Of a DNA stretch of 64,000 nucleotides, positions 44,963 through 53,485 are shown in pieces. This DNA is from Pseudomonas fluorescens. GTDB lineage: Bacteria; Pseudomonadota; Gammaproteobacteria; Pseudomonadales; Pseudomonadaceae. Made by a program: the position numbers and the translations under genes. Location of the stretch: positions 153,653 to 217,652 of the forward strand of contig NZ_JAGGOG010000006.1 of the NCBI RefSeq assembly GCF_018614655.1, written 5' to 3'. Each line of letters begins with the position of its first letter. Position 1 is the stretch's first letter. The notes beneath the pieces are model-generated. The model made no database searches. It was not told the DNA's origin and saw only the letters and a program-made list of their open reading frames with translations.

Positions 44963-45209
44963 GGAGCAAATCCTTGGAATTCAGTGTTGCGAGGGCTACG
45001 CCCGGCACGAGATCAGTCATGGGAAGAGCCAGAAGCCCGACGGGTCACGCCCTGTGACAAGGCAGACGTGTCGCACAACTCTGTCAGCCCGGCCCACTCC
45101 CGCTAAGTCCAAAATCGAATTAACAAATGCAAACTCAGTATTTATCGAAATAAGTGCTACGCAGTAATGTGAAGCCACTGAGTCGCCACTGTCACAAGAG
45201 ATCTACCCC

Positions 45210-45371
45210 ATGCACACACCGACCAACGTCATCGATTTCACCCTTCACCGCAAACGTCGCCAGGCACGCGCGGCGGCCGAGTTGATGTGGACGATGTATG
45301 CGGCCCGGGCCGGGCTGGCGGTGTTTGCAACACATACAACGAACCCGTCCAGTGACACTCGTCGGGCGTGA
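45210..45371 (+). CDS. Conserved-looking 53-residue protein
   Basis: The ATG at 45210 opens a 53-residue frame (MHTPTNVIDFTLHRKRRQAR, AAAELMWTMYAARAGLAVFA). It is basic at the start and has one hydrophobic helix that could touch the membrane. The stop lies five bases before the regulator ATG and overlaps its possible GTG start, so the two should be co-translated. I do not recognise a family. Confidence 0.5.
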   Translation: MHTPTNVIDFTLHRKRRQARAAAELMWTMYAARAGLAVFATHTTNPSSDTRRA

Positions 45372-45376
45372 CGCCA

Positions 45377-46012
45377 ATGAATTTCCTGCACACGATTCCC
45401 GAACTACCCGAACCCACCCTCAACACCAAAGACTGCAGCAGCGACGATGACGCCATTGGGCAACAGGTCGCACAGAATTTGCAGCGCCTGCGCAGTAAGC
45501 GCCACCTGTCGCTGGATGCCTTGGCGCGGACGTGTGGCGTGAGCCGGGCGATGTTGGCGCAGATTGAATCCGGGCGTAGCGTGCCGTCGATCAAAGTCCT
45601 GTGCAAAATTGCCAAGGGCTTGAAAGTCTCGGTGGCCGCTTTTCTCGAAAATCGTGCGTTCGAAGGGGTTGAACTGCTGCCGGCGCAACAGAGCAAGCGC
45701 CTGGTAAGTGCCAGCGGTGCTTTCGTCAGCCGGGCGCTGTTCCCTTACGATATGGCGCGTCAGTCAGAGTTTTATGAGATACGCCTGAGCGCCCTCGGCG
45801 AGGAGATCTCCGAAGGCCATGGACCGGGGATCCAGGAGAATCTGGTGGTGGCCCAGGGCGTGCTGGAGGTCAGTGTCAACGAGGAGCGGTACCTGCTGTC
45901 CACCGGCGACTCGATTCTGTTTTACGCCGACCAGCCCCACCGCTATCGAAACCCTGCCGACAGCGAAGCCCTGGCGTTTCTGGTGATCACCTATCCCGAA
46001 CGACTGGACTGA
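45377..46012 (+). CDS. XRE-cupin transcriptional regulator
   Basis: This 211-residue regulator has a helix-turn-helix (NLQRLRSKRHLSLDALARTC then GVSRAMLAQIESGRSVPSIK) and a C-terminal cupin domain (VAQGVLEVSVNEERYLL and DSILFYADQPHRYRNPA). It probably senses a small ligand and controls itself and the divergent TonB receptor. ATG 45377 lacks a strong ribosome site; a GTG at 45368 is an alternative, and either way it is coupled to the 53-residue gene. Confidence 0.85.
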   Translation: MNFLHTIPELPEPTLNTKDCSSDDDAIGQQVAQNLQRLRSKRHLSLDALARTCGVSRAMLAQIESGRSVPSIKVLCKIAKGLKVSVAAFLENRAFEGVELLPAQQSKRLVSASGAFVSRALFPYDMARQSEFYEIRLSALGEEISEGHGPGIQENLVVAQGVLEVSVNEERYLLSTGDSILFYADQPHRYRNPADSEALAFLVITYPERLD

Positions 46013-46016
46013 ATGC

Positions 46017-46052
46017 AAAAAAGCCCCGACGCGCAAAACGCCGGGGCTTTTT
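46017..46052. terminator. Bidirectional terminator
   Basis: AAAAAGCCCCG and CGGGGCTTTTT form a GC-rich stem with T-runs on both strands. It separates the XRE-cupin gene from the convergent methionine-rich gene and should stop both transcripts. Confidence 0.92.
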
Positions 46053-46063
46053 CATTGCCGCTC

Positions 46064-46567
46064 TCAGCAGGTGCAGCACACCATCGGCATGCCGTTGCAG
46101 CTCATCATCATCGGCATGGCGCAGTCGTTCATCATCTTCATCATCAGCATGCAGCCGTTGTTCATCATGTCCATGCTCATACCCGGCATCGGCATCATTT
46201 TGCAGGTCATGCAATCCGCTTCCATCTTGCATTCCATGACGCACTTCATCATCGGCATCGGCATGCCCATTGGCATCATCATTGGCATGCTCATGCTGTT
46301 CATCATTGCCATGGCGTCTTCGGACATGCACATCATGGACAGGTTGGCGCACTGCATCATCATCGGCATGCCGCAGTTCATCATCATCGCCATCATCTCG
46401 GCGTTGTTCTTGAACATGGCCATGTCCATGCCGGCCGCCGGCTTGATGGTGCACATCATGGCATCGGCGGTCATCTCGCACTGCAGGGTGGCCATCATCA
46501 TCGGCATGCCCATCATCGGCATCATCGGCATCGCGTTGTTCATTGGCATCTGCATGGCGTTCATCAT
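46064..46567 (-). CDS. Methionine- and cysteine-rich low-complexity protein
   Basis: This 167-residue protein has about 66 methionines (40%) and 15 cysteines (9%), spread through the whole length in motifs such as GMPMMM, CGMPMMMQC, CKMMPMPGMSMDMM and a CC near the C-terminus. It has no signal peptide or membrane helix. A good ribosome site (CGGAG, eight bases before the ATG) and a terminator after the stop argue that it is expressed. Thioether and thiol clusters suggest soft-metal (Cu+) binding or an oxidant sink; this is inference. The opposite strand also has long open frames (His/Ile-rich), which are by-products of the ATG-rich sequence. I recognise no family. Confidence 0.75.
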   Translation of the reverse strand: MMNAMQMPMNNAMPMMPMMGMPMMMATLQCEMTADAMMCTIKPAAGMDMAMFKNNAEMMAMMMNCGMPMMMQCANLSMMCMSEDAMAMMNSMSMPMMMPMGMPMPMMKCVMECKMEADCMTCKMMPMPGMSMDMMNNGCMLMMKMMNDCAMPMMMSCNGMPMVCCTC

Positions 46568-46865
46568 GTTCGAAACTCCGTAATCGACAGGAAGGGATAA
46601 ATTCTGGGGCCGATTCTAGAGATGTCGGACAACGGCACAAGGCGCTGGCCGAGCAGCAGGAATGGGCGCTGTACCGGGGTTTATCGGAGCACAACGTCCG
46701 TTAATTCCGTGACAGCACTTAAAATGTAGCTATTACGCCCCGCTCTTCTGCTTTCGATTCAAAATACGCGCTGTGGATATTCGATCCAGGAATGCCAACC
46801 AATCAGAAGGAAATAAACGATCTAACCGCGAGCGAAAAAGTGAATAGCCAACACGCTGGAACGCC
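46568..46865. other. Intergenic region upstream of the methionine-rich gene
   Basis: These 298 bp carry the promoter of the methionine-rich gene and the end of the trans-aconitate methyltransferase gene. A short frame at 46733-46990 overlaps the methyltransferase gene and looks spurious. I could not identify a copper-type operator by eye. Confidence 0.4.
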
Positions 46866-47684
46866 TTAAACCCGCGCCACGATAAAGATGCGTTTGAAGG
46901 GAAATAAGGTGCGCCCGTCCATCTCCGGTGGATACTCCTCGTGCACGCGCTTGAGGTATTCGCTGAGAAAACGCGTCCTCTCCTGTTCATCCAATGTCAG
47001 TAGCACCGGGCGTAGCGCCGAGACCTTTACCCAGTCAAATATCGGTGATTGTCCATCGACCACTTGCAGGTGCTCGGTCTCCCATATATCCAGGTCCTGG
47101 GTCAGAGGTGCCAACAAACGGTAATAGCAATCCAGCGAGAGCACTGGCCGTTCAGCCATGGAGCGCCGCAACACCTCGGTGCCCAGAGGCGTGCCGCCAA
47201 CACCGGCATGTTCCAGGGTTTCCAGCATCAGTCGATACCAATGGGCTTCTCGCCAGTTGGGCATGTGGGCAGCCAGGCACCCGCCAGGCTTGAGCTGGTT
47301 CAACAGGCGTGGCATCAGTTGTTCATGACCGTTGATAAAATGCAGAACGGCTGCCGCCAGTAACAAGTCAGCCGGTTGTTCGGCGTGCCACTCCTGCAGA
47401 TTGCGCCGTTGCCAAAGGGCTCTGATGGGAAGGTAGGTGGCCTCGGCGAGCATTTCGGTAGAGCTGTCGACCCCGATCAGTTCCGCATTGGGCCAGCGCT
47501 TGGCCAACAGATAAGTAGCAATGCCTGTGCCGCAACCCAAGTCGTAGATCAGCTGTGGATTCTCGACCGTGATGTGGTCGAGCAATTCAATCACCGGGCG
47601 CTCGCGTAACTGGGCGAACTTGAGATACGTCGATGGATCCCATTGCGTACTCGCCGAACTTGCCGGTGGGGGCTTCACGATCAT
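46866..47684 (-). CDS. tam: Trans-aconitate 2-methyltransferase-like
   Basis: This 272-residue SAM-dependent methyltransferase has motif I (IYDLGCGTGIATYLLAKR), motif II (LIGVDSSTEML) and the following LLLAAAVLHFINGHEQLMPR and GGCLAAHMPNW blocks. Its length and N-terminus (STQWDPSTYLKFAQLRERPV) match Tam, which methylates trans-aconitate, an inhibitor of aconitase. ATG 47684 has GGAGG upstream. Confidence 0.85.
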   Translation of the reverse strand: MIVKPPPASSASTQWDPSTYLKFAQLRERPVIELLDHITVENPQLIYDLGCGTGIATYLLAKRWPNAELIGVDSSTEMLAEATYLPIRALWQRRNLQEWHAEQPADLLLAAAVLHFINGHEQLMPRLLNQLKPGGCLAAHMPNWREAHWYRLMLETLEHAGVGGTPLGTEVLRRSMAERPVLSLDCYYRLLAPLTQDLDIWETEHLQVVDGQSPIFDWVKVSALRPVLLTLDEQERTRFLSEYLKRVHEEYPPEMDGRTLFPFKRIFIVARV

Positions 47685-47705
47685 GAGGTTGACCTCCAGG
47701 TCGTC

Positions 47706-48089
47706 TTACAGTTGTCGTCCAATGACATTCAATGTTCGCAGTACCAAGCCGACACCACGGCGGGTGTCGGGTTCGCGCAGTAACGTCAACAAGCCATACA
47801 GGCTGTCGGGTGTTGCCTGCGCCTGGGTTTGTGCCTTGGCCATGCGCAAGGCATTGCCCAGTTCCCAACTGACAGACGTAGCCTGATCGAACAGGCCTGC
47901 CAGTTTTTCAACCATCGCCACATCGAGTAAATCAAGCGCGTGGGAGATCACCGAAATCAGGTCGACCACGTTGTCCAGCCGGCCACTGTCGACCAGAGGC
48001 TGCAGCTTGTTCAGCAAGGCTTGTAGCGCAATGTCGTGTTCCATTGGCGCTGTCGAGGCACAGCTACCTTCGGGAATTGATCCTTCCAT
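47706..48089 (-). CDS. DUF1641 protein
   Basis: This 127-residue helical protein matches DUF1641, which is repeatedly found with SQR-like flavoproteins and FdhD-type or sulfur genes. It reads LLNKLQPLVDSGRLDNVVDL, DLLDVAMVEKLAGLFD and PDTRRGVGLVLRTLNVIG. ATG 48089 follows AGGAGGAG. The gene is 26 bp after the flavoprotein gene on the same strand, implying a two-gene operon. Confidence 0.85.
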   Translation of the reverse strand: MEGSIPEGSCASTAPMEHDIALQALLNKLQPLVDSGRLDNVVDLISVISHALDLLDVAMVEKLAGLFDQATSVSWELGNALRMAKAQTQAQATPDSLYGLLTLLREPDTRRGVGLVLRTLNVIGRQL

Positions 48090-48115
48090 TTGGGCATACT
48101 CCTCCTGGTGTCAAG

Positions 48116-49306
48116 TCAAAGCATTCCGCGTGCAATAGCCCAATAAAGGCCGCGATTGAAGCCCTCGCGTAATAGACCTCCGAGTTTGTTGGGGGGCGTG
48201 GGCAGTACATCATGTGTGTAGTCATACCAGAGCGGCATGCCGGCATTTAGGCCCATTTGTGCAACCGCCTGGACACGCCCGTCGTACACCGCATCTGCCG
48301 AACCGTGGCGGATTTGACCGGCGATGTTGTTGGCAATCACAGGCGCCTGGTTATGGCATGCCCCTCCCGCTTTGCTCACGGGCAAATCGACGGTATCTCC
48401 GATGACGTAGACATTTTCCAGGCCATAGACCTGAAGCGTTTCGTGGTGGGTTGGCAACCAGCCTTCGTTGTTTTGTGCCTGTGATACACCAGACTCGAGA
48501 ACGGCATCAACGGCACGGATGGGCGGAGTCGCCATCAAGATATCGAAGGGCTGGGCATCACCTTCTGCGGAATAGGCAATACGTTGATCCGGGTCGACTT
48601 TTTCCAAGGTAAAGCCGCGCTGAAAATGGATACCTCGCTGCTCGAAAAGGCTGGGCAAAATCTCCCCCGTAGGCCGTTGCAAGAAAAGGCAATTGCGCAT
48701 CAGCTGTGCCGTACTGGGATAGGTGTAGATGATTTCGACCTTGTCGCGCACACCCCGCCGACGCAAAAAGTCATCGAGCATCAACGTGGTTTCCACCGGG
48801 GCGATGCCACATTGATGGGGCACATTGGGTGTTTGCGGGAACGACACCGTAATAAAAATCCGGCCCTGCTTGATCGTGCTCAGGCGTTGCGCCAATTGCC
48901 GCGCAGGTTCGTATTGATAAAAATGGTCACCGGCCTCCTTCAGCCCTTCAATTCGCTCCGGTGCGGGTACACACCCTGTGGCAATCACCAGGATGTCGTA
49001 TTCGTATCGTCTGCCGCTTCGGGCACGCAGGGTTTGTCCGGCAAAATCAAAGCTTATGACTTCGTCAACCATGAAGTCGATTTCAGGCCGCAGCAGCGAG
49101 CGCTCCGAGCGCTTCAACTCGTCCTGAAAAAACAAGTTGAAAGCCACGTACATAAACGCAGGCTTGTAAAAATGATCTGGACTGTTGGATATCAGGCTGA
49201 TCTGCACTTCACCCCGAAGGATCTCCGGGTACAACTTGGTGACCAACTGGTTAGCCAGCATCGTGCCGCCTACCCCGCCCCCGACCAAGATAATGCGTGT
49301 TTTCAC
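48116..49306 (-). CDS. FAD/NAD(P) oxidoreductase, sulfide:quinone reductase-like
   Basis: This 396-residue flavoprotein has the N-terminal FAD motif ILVGGGVGGTMLANQL, a central YDILVIATGCVPAPERIEGL and the C-terminal VYVIGDTVDLPVSKAG plus HNQAPVIANNIAGQI. Two cysteines (QCGI and RNCLF) lie where SQR-type enzymes keep redox cysteines, but I cannot confirm the catalytic set. It starts at GTG 49306. With the DUF1641 partner it may handle sulfide or another thiol; this is inference. Confidence 0.82.
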   Translation of the reverse strand: MKTRIILVGGGVGGTMLANQLVTKLYPEILRGEVQISLISNSPDHFYKPAFMYVAFNLFFQDELKRSERSLLRPEIDFMVDEVISFDFAGQTLRARSGRRYEYDILVIATGCVPAPERIEGLKEAGDHFYQYEPARQLAQRLSTIKQGRIFITVSFPQTPNVPHQCGIAPVETTLMLDDFLRRRGVRDKVEIIYTYPSTAQLMRNCLFLQRPTGEILPSLFEQRGIHFQRGFTLEKVDPDQRIAYSAEGDAQPFDILMATPPIRAVDAVLESGVSQAQNNEGWLPTHHETLQVYGLENVYVIGDTVDLPVSKAGGACHNQAPVIANNIAGQIRHGSADAVYDGRVQAVAQMGLNAGMPLWYDYTHDVLPTPPNKLGGLLREGFNRGLYWAIARGML

Positions 49307-49538
49307 CTTTCCTGCCTCCGTGCAGATAAAAACTCCCTACAAAGAACCTAGTCAAGAAATGAGCGGTGGCTAGACGGATAGGCGATAAGAGGAGCGCTCT
49401 TGACTCCTCCCCGGTTAAACATTGCCCTGCTGCGGATTGGTCAGAAATAGCGAACAGTCTATCCAGCCATCGCAGGCTTATCTTTAAACCGACGCTCTCT
49501 AGACTGTGGTTCACCTCACCACAGCCAGGAGTCACCTC

Positions 49539-50312
49539 ATGACAGACCACTCGATCAAAGGCAAAGTCGTTCTCATTGCAGGCGGTGCCAAGAACCTGGG
49601 CGGCTTGATCGCCCGCGACCTCGCGCAGCAGGGCGCCAAAGCTCTGGTGATTCACTACAACAGCGCAGCGAGCAAGCACGACGCCGACGCAACCGTGGCG
49701 GCTATCAAGACCCTGGGCGCCGAAGCGGTGGCCCTGCAGGCGGACCTCACTTCGGCCGGAGCTGTCGAGAAACTGTTCGCCGATGCAGTGGCGGCGGTCG
49801 GCAAGCCGGATATCGCTATCAATACCGTCGGCAAAGTCCTGAAAAAACCGATGTCAGAAATCAGCGAGAAAGAGTATGACGACATGATGGCCGTCAACGC
49901 CAAGACTGCCTTTTTCTTCATCAAGGAAGCCGGTAAACACCTCAACGACCATGGCAAGATTTGCTCCATCGTCACCTCCCTGCTTGGCGCCTATACACCG
50001 TTCTATGCGGCCTATGCGGGCGGCAAAGCCCCCGTTGAACACTTCACGCGGGCTGCCTCCAAGGAGCTTGGTGAGCGCGGAATTTCAGTAACGGCGGTGG
50101 GCCCAGGGCCGATGGATACCCCCTTCTTCTATCCCGCCGAAGGTGCTGATGCCGTCAGCTACCATAAAACCGCCGCCGCCCTGTCGTCGTTCTCCCAGAC
50201 AGGCCTTACCGATATCCAGGATGTCATTCCGTTTATTCGCCATCTGGTCAGCGATGGCTGGTGGATTACCGGTCAGACTATCCTGATCAACGGTGGCTAC
50301 ACGACCAAATAA
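49539..50312 (+). CDS. SDR family oxidoreductase
   Basis: This 257-residue short-chain dehydrogenase has the NAD(P)-binding VVLIAGGAKNLGGLIARDLA, the DIAINTVGKV segment and the catalytic YAAYAGGKAPVEHFTRAA (YxxxK), with VTAVGPGPMDTPFFYP after it. ATG 49539 follows CAGGAG. The substrate is unknown. A LysR regulator lies 30 bp downstream on the same strand and may control it. Confidence 0.88.
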   Translation: MTDHSIKGKVVLIAGGAKNLGGLIARDLAQQGAKALVIHYNSAASKHDADATVAAIKTLGAEAVALQADLTSAGAVEKLFADAVAAVGKPDIAINTVGKVLKKPMSEISEKEYDDMMAVNAKTAFFFIKEAGKHLNDHGKICSIVTSLLGAYTPFYAAYAGGKAPVEHFTRAASKELGERGISVTAVGPGPMDTPFFYPAEGADAVSYHKTAAALSSFSQTGLTDIQDVIPFIRHLVSDGWWITGQTILINGGYTTK

Positions 50313-50342
50313 ATCGCGGCCTGAAATGGCCGATGCAACGGG

Positions 50343-51263
50343 ATGAGTGCCAAAGGCGTGGATAAAATTGAACAGTACCGTGTCTTCGTCCAGGTCGCCG
50401 AGCGGGAGAGTTTCATCAAGGCTGCCCGAGCACTCAAGCTGCCTCGGGCCTCGGTCTCGGCGGCTGTCCAGCAGTTGGAAACCACCCTCGGCACCCGGCT
50501 GTTGCATCGTACCACACGTAACGTTTGCCTGACGGCCGACGGCGCACAGCTACTTGAACGGGCGCGACAGGTGTTGATCGATATCGAGGCCCTCGATCAG
50601 CTGTTTCAGCCTATTGAAAACCAGGTAACAGGGCGACTCAATGTCGACGTGCCCAGCCGCATCGCCCGTCGCTTGATGGTCCCTGCCCTGCCCGACTTCC
50701 TCGCCAATCACCCCGGGCTCCAACTGGCCCTGGGCTCAACGGACCGGGCCATCGACCTTATTCATGAAGGCGCTGATTGTGTCATCCGCTTCGGTACGCC
50801 GCACAACAGCAGCCTGGTGGTGAAGCCACTGGGACGCGCGGTGCTGATCAACTGTGCCAGTCCGGGGTACCTCGCCAGATTTGGCATTCCCAAGCACCCC
50901 GATGACCTGGTTAAAGGTCATATGAGTGTTGGCTACGCCTCTGGCATTTCAGGTCAAGAATCGGCTTGGGAGTACCTGCTGGATGGCGTTGAACAAACCC
51001 GACAATTGCCCAGCAATATTGTGGTCAACAACGCAGAAAACTACATCGCTTGCTGCTGCGCAGGGCTGGGATTGATTCAGGTTCCACTGTTTGATGTGCA
51101 GCATTTGATCGACTCAGGCGAGTTGGTGGAGCTCATGCCCAAATACCGACCTGCGCCGATGGAGGTGTCAGTGCTGTATCCGGACCGTCGCCAGCGTTCG
51201 CTGCGCTTGAGTGTGTTTATCGAGTGGTTTGGGGGGCTGATTTCGCCGTATCTTGAACGGTGA
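50343..51263 (+). CDS. LysR family transcriptional regulator
   Basis: This 306-residue regulator has an N-terminal winged helix (FIKAARALKLPRASVSAAVQ and QLETTLGTRLLHRTTRNVCL) and a periplasmic-binding-like effector domain. It most resembles the LysR group that regulates adjacent SDR or MFS genes. It lies directly after the SDR gene; whether it autoregulates is not shown. Confidence 0.88.
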   Translation: MSAKGVDKIEQYRVFVQVAERESFIKAARALKLPRASVSAAVQQLETTLGTRLLHRTTRNVCLTADGAQLLERARQVLIDIEALDQLFQPIENQVTGRLNVDVPSRIARRLMVPALPDFLANHPGLQLALGSTDRAIDLIHEGADCVIRFGTPHNSSLVVKPLGRAVLINCASPGYLARFGIPKHPDDLVKGHMSVGYASGISGQESAWEYLLDGVEQTRQLPSNIVVNNAENYIACCCAGLGLIQVPLFDVQHLIDSGELVELMPKYRPAPMEVSVLYPDRRQRSLRLSVFIEWFGGLISPYLER

Positions 51264-51466
51264 ACTTAATGGCTGCGGGAGGAAAGTGTTGCCCGCGGGT
51301 GAAAGGGATTCGATGTACTGAGGCGACTTCTCGGTCTTATCAGGAATGGATCTCCTTATAAAATATATGATGCTTCTCCTGGCGACAGCCATGATTGGCG
51401 CAAGGCTTCTTGTTTCTGTCATTACCCGCTAGGATCAGTGCTCGCATCCGTATAGAGGGGGGTGGC

Positions 51467-51709
51467 ATGAATCCCACTGCAAGCAAGCTGGTCAAGGTCA
51501 CCGTTTTCGTGAGTGCGTGCGCCGGCATAGCCTATGTGACCCATGTCGCTAGCCGAGAAGTGGCTTACGTTCATGCCAAGATCAGCGGATCACCAAACCT
51601 TGATACCCGCCGGAATGACTTTCGCTGGCCGGAAGGAACAGCGGGTTTACCAGAGCTACGGGTTTCTCTCTTGAAAACAAAAGAGCAGCCTGGCGCCGAG
51701 GACCGATGA
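51467..51709 (+). CDS. Small membrane or exported protein
   Basis: This 80-residue protein has an N-terminal hydrophobic segment (LVKVTVFVSACAGIAYVTHV) that is either an anchor or a signal, and a polar C-terminal half (NDFRWPEGTAGLPELRVSLL). ATG 51467 follows GAGGGGGG. No family is recognised. Confidence 0.5.
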   Translation: MNPTASKLVKVTVFVSACAGIAYVTHVASREVAYVHAKISGSPNLDTRRNDFRWPEGTAGLPELRVSLLKTKEQPGAEDR

Positions 51710-52010
51710 CCTGTCGGGAGTAAAAACCGAGATTTCACAAAGCTTTCACAGACGAGCGCTTATGGTCTTCCCAGCTCCTCGTGAACACCTTTAGGCCCGC
51801 TGATCCCCATCGCGGGCTTTTCTTTGTCTGGCGTTTACTGCAAAGGAACCGCCAGTAAGAGCGTGGAGTTTTTGCCGCCTCACGGAGAAACTGCTTGTTA
51901 CAAATGACGTCCCAGCCGCCCAAGAACTTTGAGCTTTACGCCTGATCTTAAACCCTAGATGCCTTTCAATCCGTGAGCGTCTGATATCTACCTGCTGAGG
52001 TTCAGAAAAA
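51710..52010. other. Intergenic region with a terminator
   Basis: At 51795-51822 GCCCGC and GCGGGC form a hairpin followed by TTTTCTTT, a moderate terminator. The remaining bases lie upstream of the glycine-zipper gene. Frames on the minus strand here look spurious. I see no RNA gene or recognised repeat. Confidence 0.5.
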
Positions 52011-52442
52011 ATGCGAATGACACTGCCTGCTCTTGCTATAAGCGTCCTGTTTGCCCAGGGAGCTATGGCTGCTGGAGATGGCACCGCAGCTTTAGGAGGC
52101 GGTGTTGGTGGCGCGCTCGGTAACATGGTCGGTCAGCAGTTAGGCGGATCTACCGGGGCTGCCGTGGGCGCAGGTGTAGGGGGTGCTGCTGGCAGCGCGA
52201 TCGGAGCGCCGAGAGGTAACAAGACCGAAGCAGCCATTGGGGGCGGGATAGGATCAGCTGGCGGCTCAATCATTGGCAATAAGCTGGGGGGCTCAACCGG
52301 TTCTACTATAGGTGCCGGTCTTGGCGGCGCAGCCGGGGGCGCTGTCGGTAATAATCTTGCTGACGACGACAGCAAACACAGATCTGGCGGCAAGCACTAC
52401 AAGGGCAAAAACAAGCATAAACACAAGAATAAACATCGCTGA
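52011..52442 (+). CDS. Glycine-zipper protein, exported
   Basis: This 143-residue protein has a signal peptide (LPALAISVLFAQGAMAAG), then two long glycine-zipper stretches (GGGVGGALGNMVGQQLGGST and GGGIGSAGGSIIGNKLGGST) that would insert or self-associate in membranes, and a very basic His/Lys-rich tail (GGKHYKGKNKHKHKNKHR). The two zipper blocks look like an internal duplication. It is an outer-membrane or periplasmic protein of unknown function. A terminator follows. Confidence 0.75.
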   Translation: MRMTLPALAISVLFAQGAMAAGDGTAALGGGVGGALGNMVGQQLGGSTGAAVGAGVGGAAGSAIGAPRGNKTEAAIGGGIGSAGGSIIGNKLGGSTGSTIGAGLGGAAGGAVGNNLADDDSKHRSGGKHYKGKNKHKHKNKHR

Positions 52443-52467
52443 TGAACTGAACCCCTATCAAAACCAG

Positions 52468-52495
52468 AGCCCGGCCCAACGCCGGGCTTCTTGTT
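52468..52495 (+). terminator. Intrinsic terminator after the glycine-zipper gene
   Basis: AGCCCGGC pairs with GCCGGGCT and is followed by TCTTGTTTCT, a moderate terminator. The rest of 52443-52684 has no intact gene; on the minus strand near 52515-52600 a short open tail (VWDGTFKEVYTNNPVWANRL) looks like the C-terminal end of a lost gene that I do not recognise. Confidence 0.7.
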
Positions 52496-52684
52496 TCTAC
52501 GCGTTCACTGGAGCAGGCACAGCCGGTTGGCCCACACCGGATTATTGGTGTACACCTCTTTGAACGTCCCATCCCAAACCGCTACCGCATAGATGGCAAT
52601 GGGTGTTATTGCGCAAGACGGGACGTATAGGTGCATGTTAAATTTACAAAAACCTCATTACTTAAATGATAGAGACAGTACAAG

Positions 52685-53194
52685 ATGCTAACGCTGTTAA
52701 AGGGAGAAAGCCAAGGGTTAACAGTTATTCCCCGCTGGCCGTCTTCTAAAGTATTAATCGAGAAAATCGTTTTCCTTAAACTGATTGAGGCTCAGTCAAA
52801 CCTACCCTCGTCAATTCAACTACTGCTTGTTCGTGGATATGAAAACAAAAAAAGCCATCTTGGCTTTTTTAGACTGTTATCAAGATGGTTAGGTATCAAG
52901 TTATTTTGCGCATGTTACCCTGGGCGAAAAGGAGAAATAAGTGAGATATTCGGCTCCAATGGACATGATGTCGATGGCTCTCATGTCGATGTCTCCATCG
53001 TTTTAAATGGAAAGCGACTACGATTTCTGCCATTCGGCGTATTTACATCGTTATCTCGCCAAAAACTGAGAGTAGAAGAACACCTTATCGTTATTGAAAA
53101 AGTCAAATCCGCTTTACGGCAGTCCGGTTTTGAAATTCATCGAAACCAAACAGAAAGCATGCAAATTCATTGCGACTACAAAGAGCAGTTATGA
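52685..53194 (+). CDS. Hypothetical protein, possible M15-type peptidase relative
   Basis: This 169-residue AT-rich gene is unlike its neighbours in base use. A central GHDVDGSHVDVSIVLNGK recalls the zinc-binding SxHxxGxAxD motif of VanX/M15 D-Ala-D-Ala peptidases, and GFEIHRNQTESMQIHCDY near the end loosely recalls the GF...EWWH motif, but neither match is exact. If real, the enzyme has drifted, or the gene is a relic. An ATG with AAGATG lies at the edge of an AT-rich promoter-like stretch. The call is tentative. Confidence 0.45.
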   Translation: MLTLLKGESQGLTVIPRWPSSKVLIEKIVFLKLIEAQSNLPSSIQLLLVRGYENKKSHLGFFRLLSRWLGIKLFCACYPGRKGEISEIFGSNGHDVDGSHVDVSIVLNGKRLRFLPFGVFTSLSRQKLRVEEHLIVIEKVKSALRQSGFEIHRNQTESMQIHCDYKEQL

Positions 53195-53423
53195 TTCTAA
53201 AGCCTTATTAAAATTTTACGAAACTTGTTTGCCACAGCGTTCATCACGTGCAGTCATATCTCTACCTGAGGAGCGCTGTGACGCAGTTGTGCTGGTCAAT
53301 GGCTGGGAATGCAACCAAGGGACGCTTGGTGAGATCCGTCGCGCCCGCGAGCTTGGCATTCCGATCTATGAACAACTTGAAGACTCCCGACTGCCGCCCA
53401 GTTTTCCTGCATGTCGGTTGTGA
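53193..53423 (+). pseudogene. DUF4406-like protein, C-terminal remnant
   Basis: The frame reads LPEERCDAVVLVNGWECNQG, then TLGEIRRARELGIPIYEQLE, the pattern of the DUF4406 / nucleoside-deoxyribosyltransferase-like phage and island proteins. The normal N-terminal strand (VYVAGP-type) is missing, and the upstream part of this open frame is the preceding gene read in another frame. I treat it as a truncated remnant. Confidence 0.55.
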
Positions 53424-53485
53424 ATGCCCATGATCGGGTAACAATGGGGACTTCAGGATGAGGAGTCTTTGCTCACACGAATTGG

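Noticed and set aside
46013..46600. Long His/Ile-rich open frames on the plus strand opposite the methionine-rich gene.
   Set aside because: They are antisense by-products of an ATG-rich coding strand (CAT repeats read as His or Ile). They have no ribosome site and cross the terminator.
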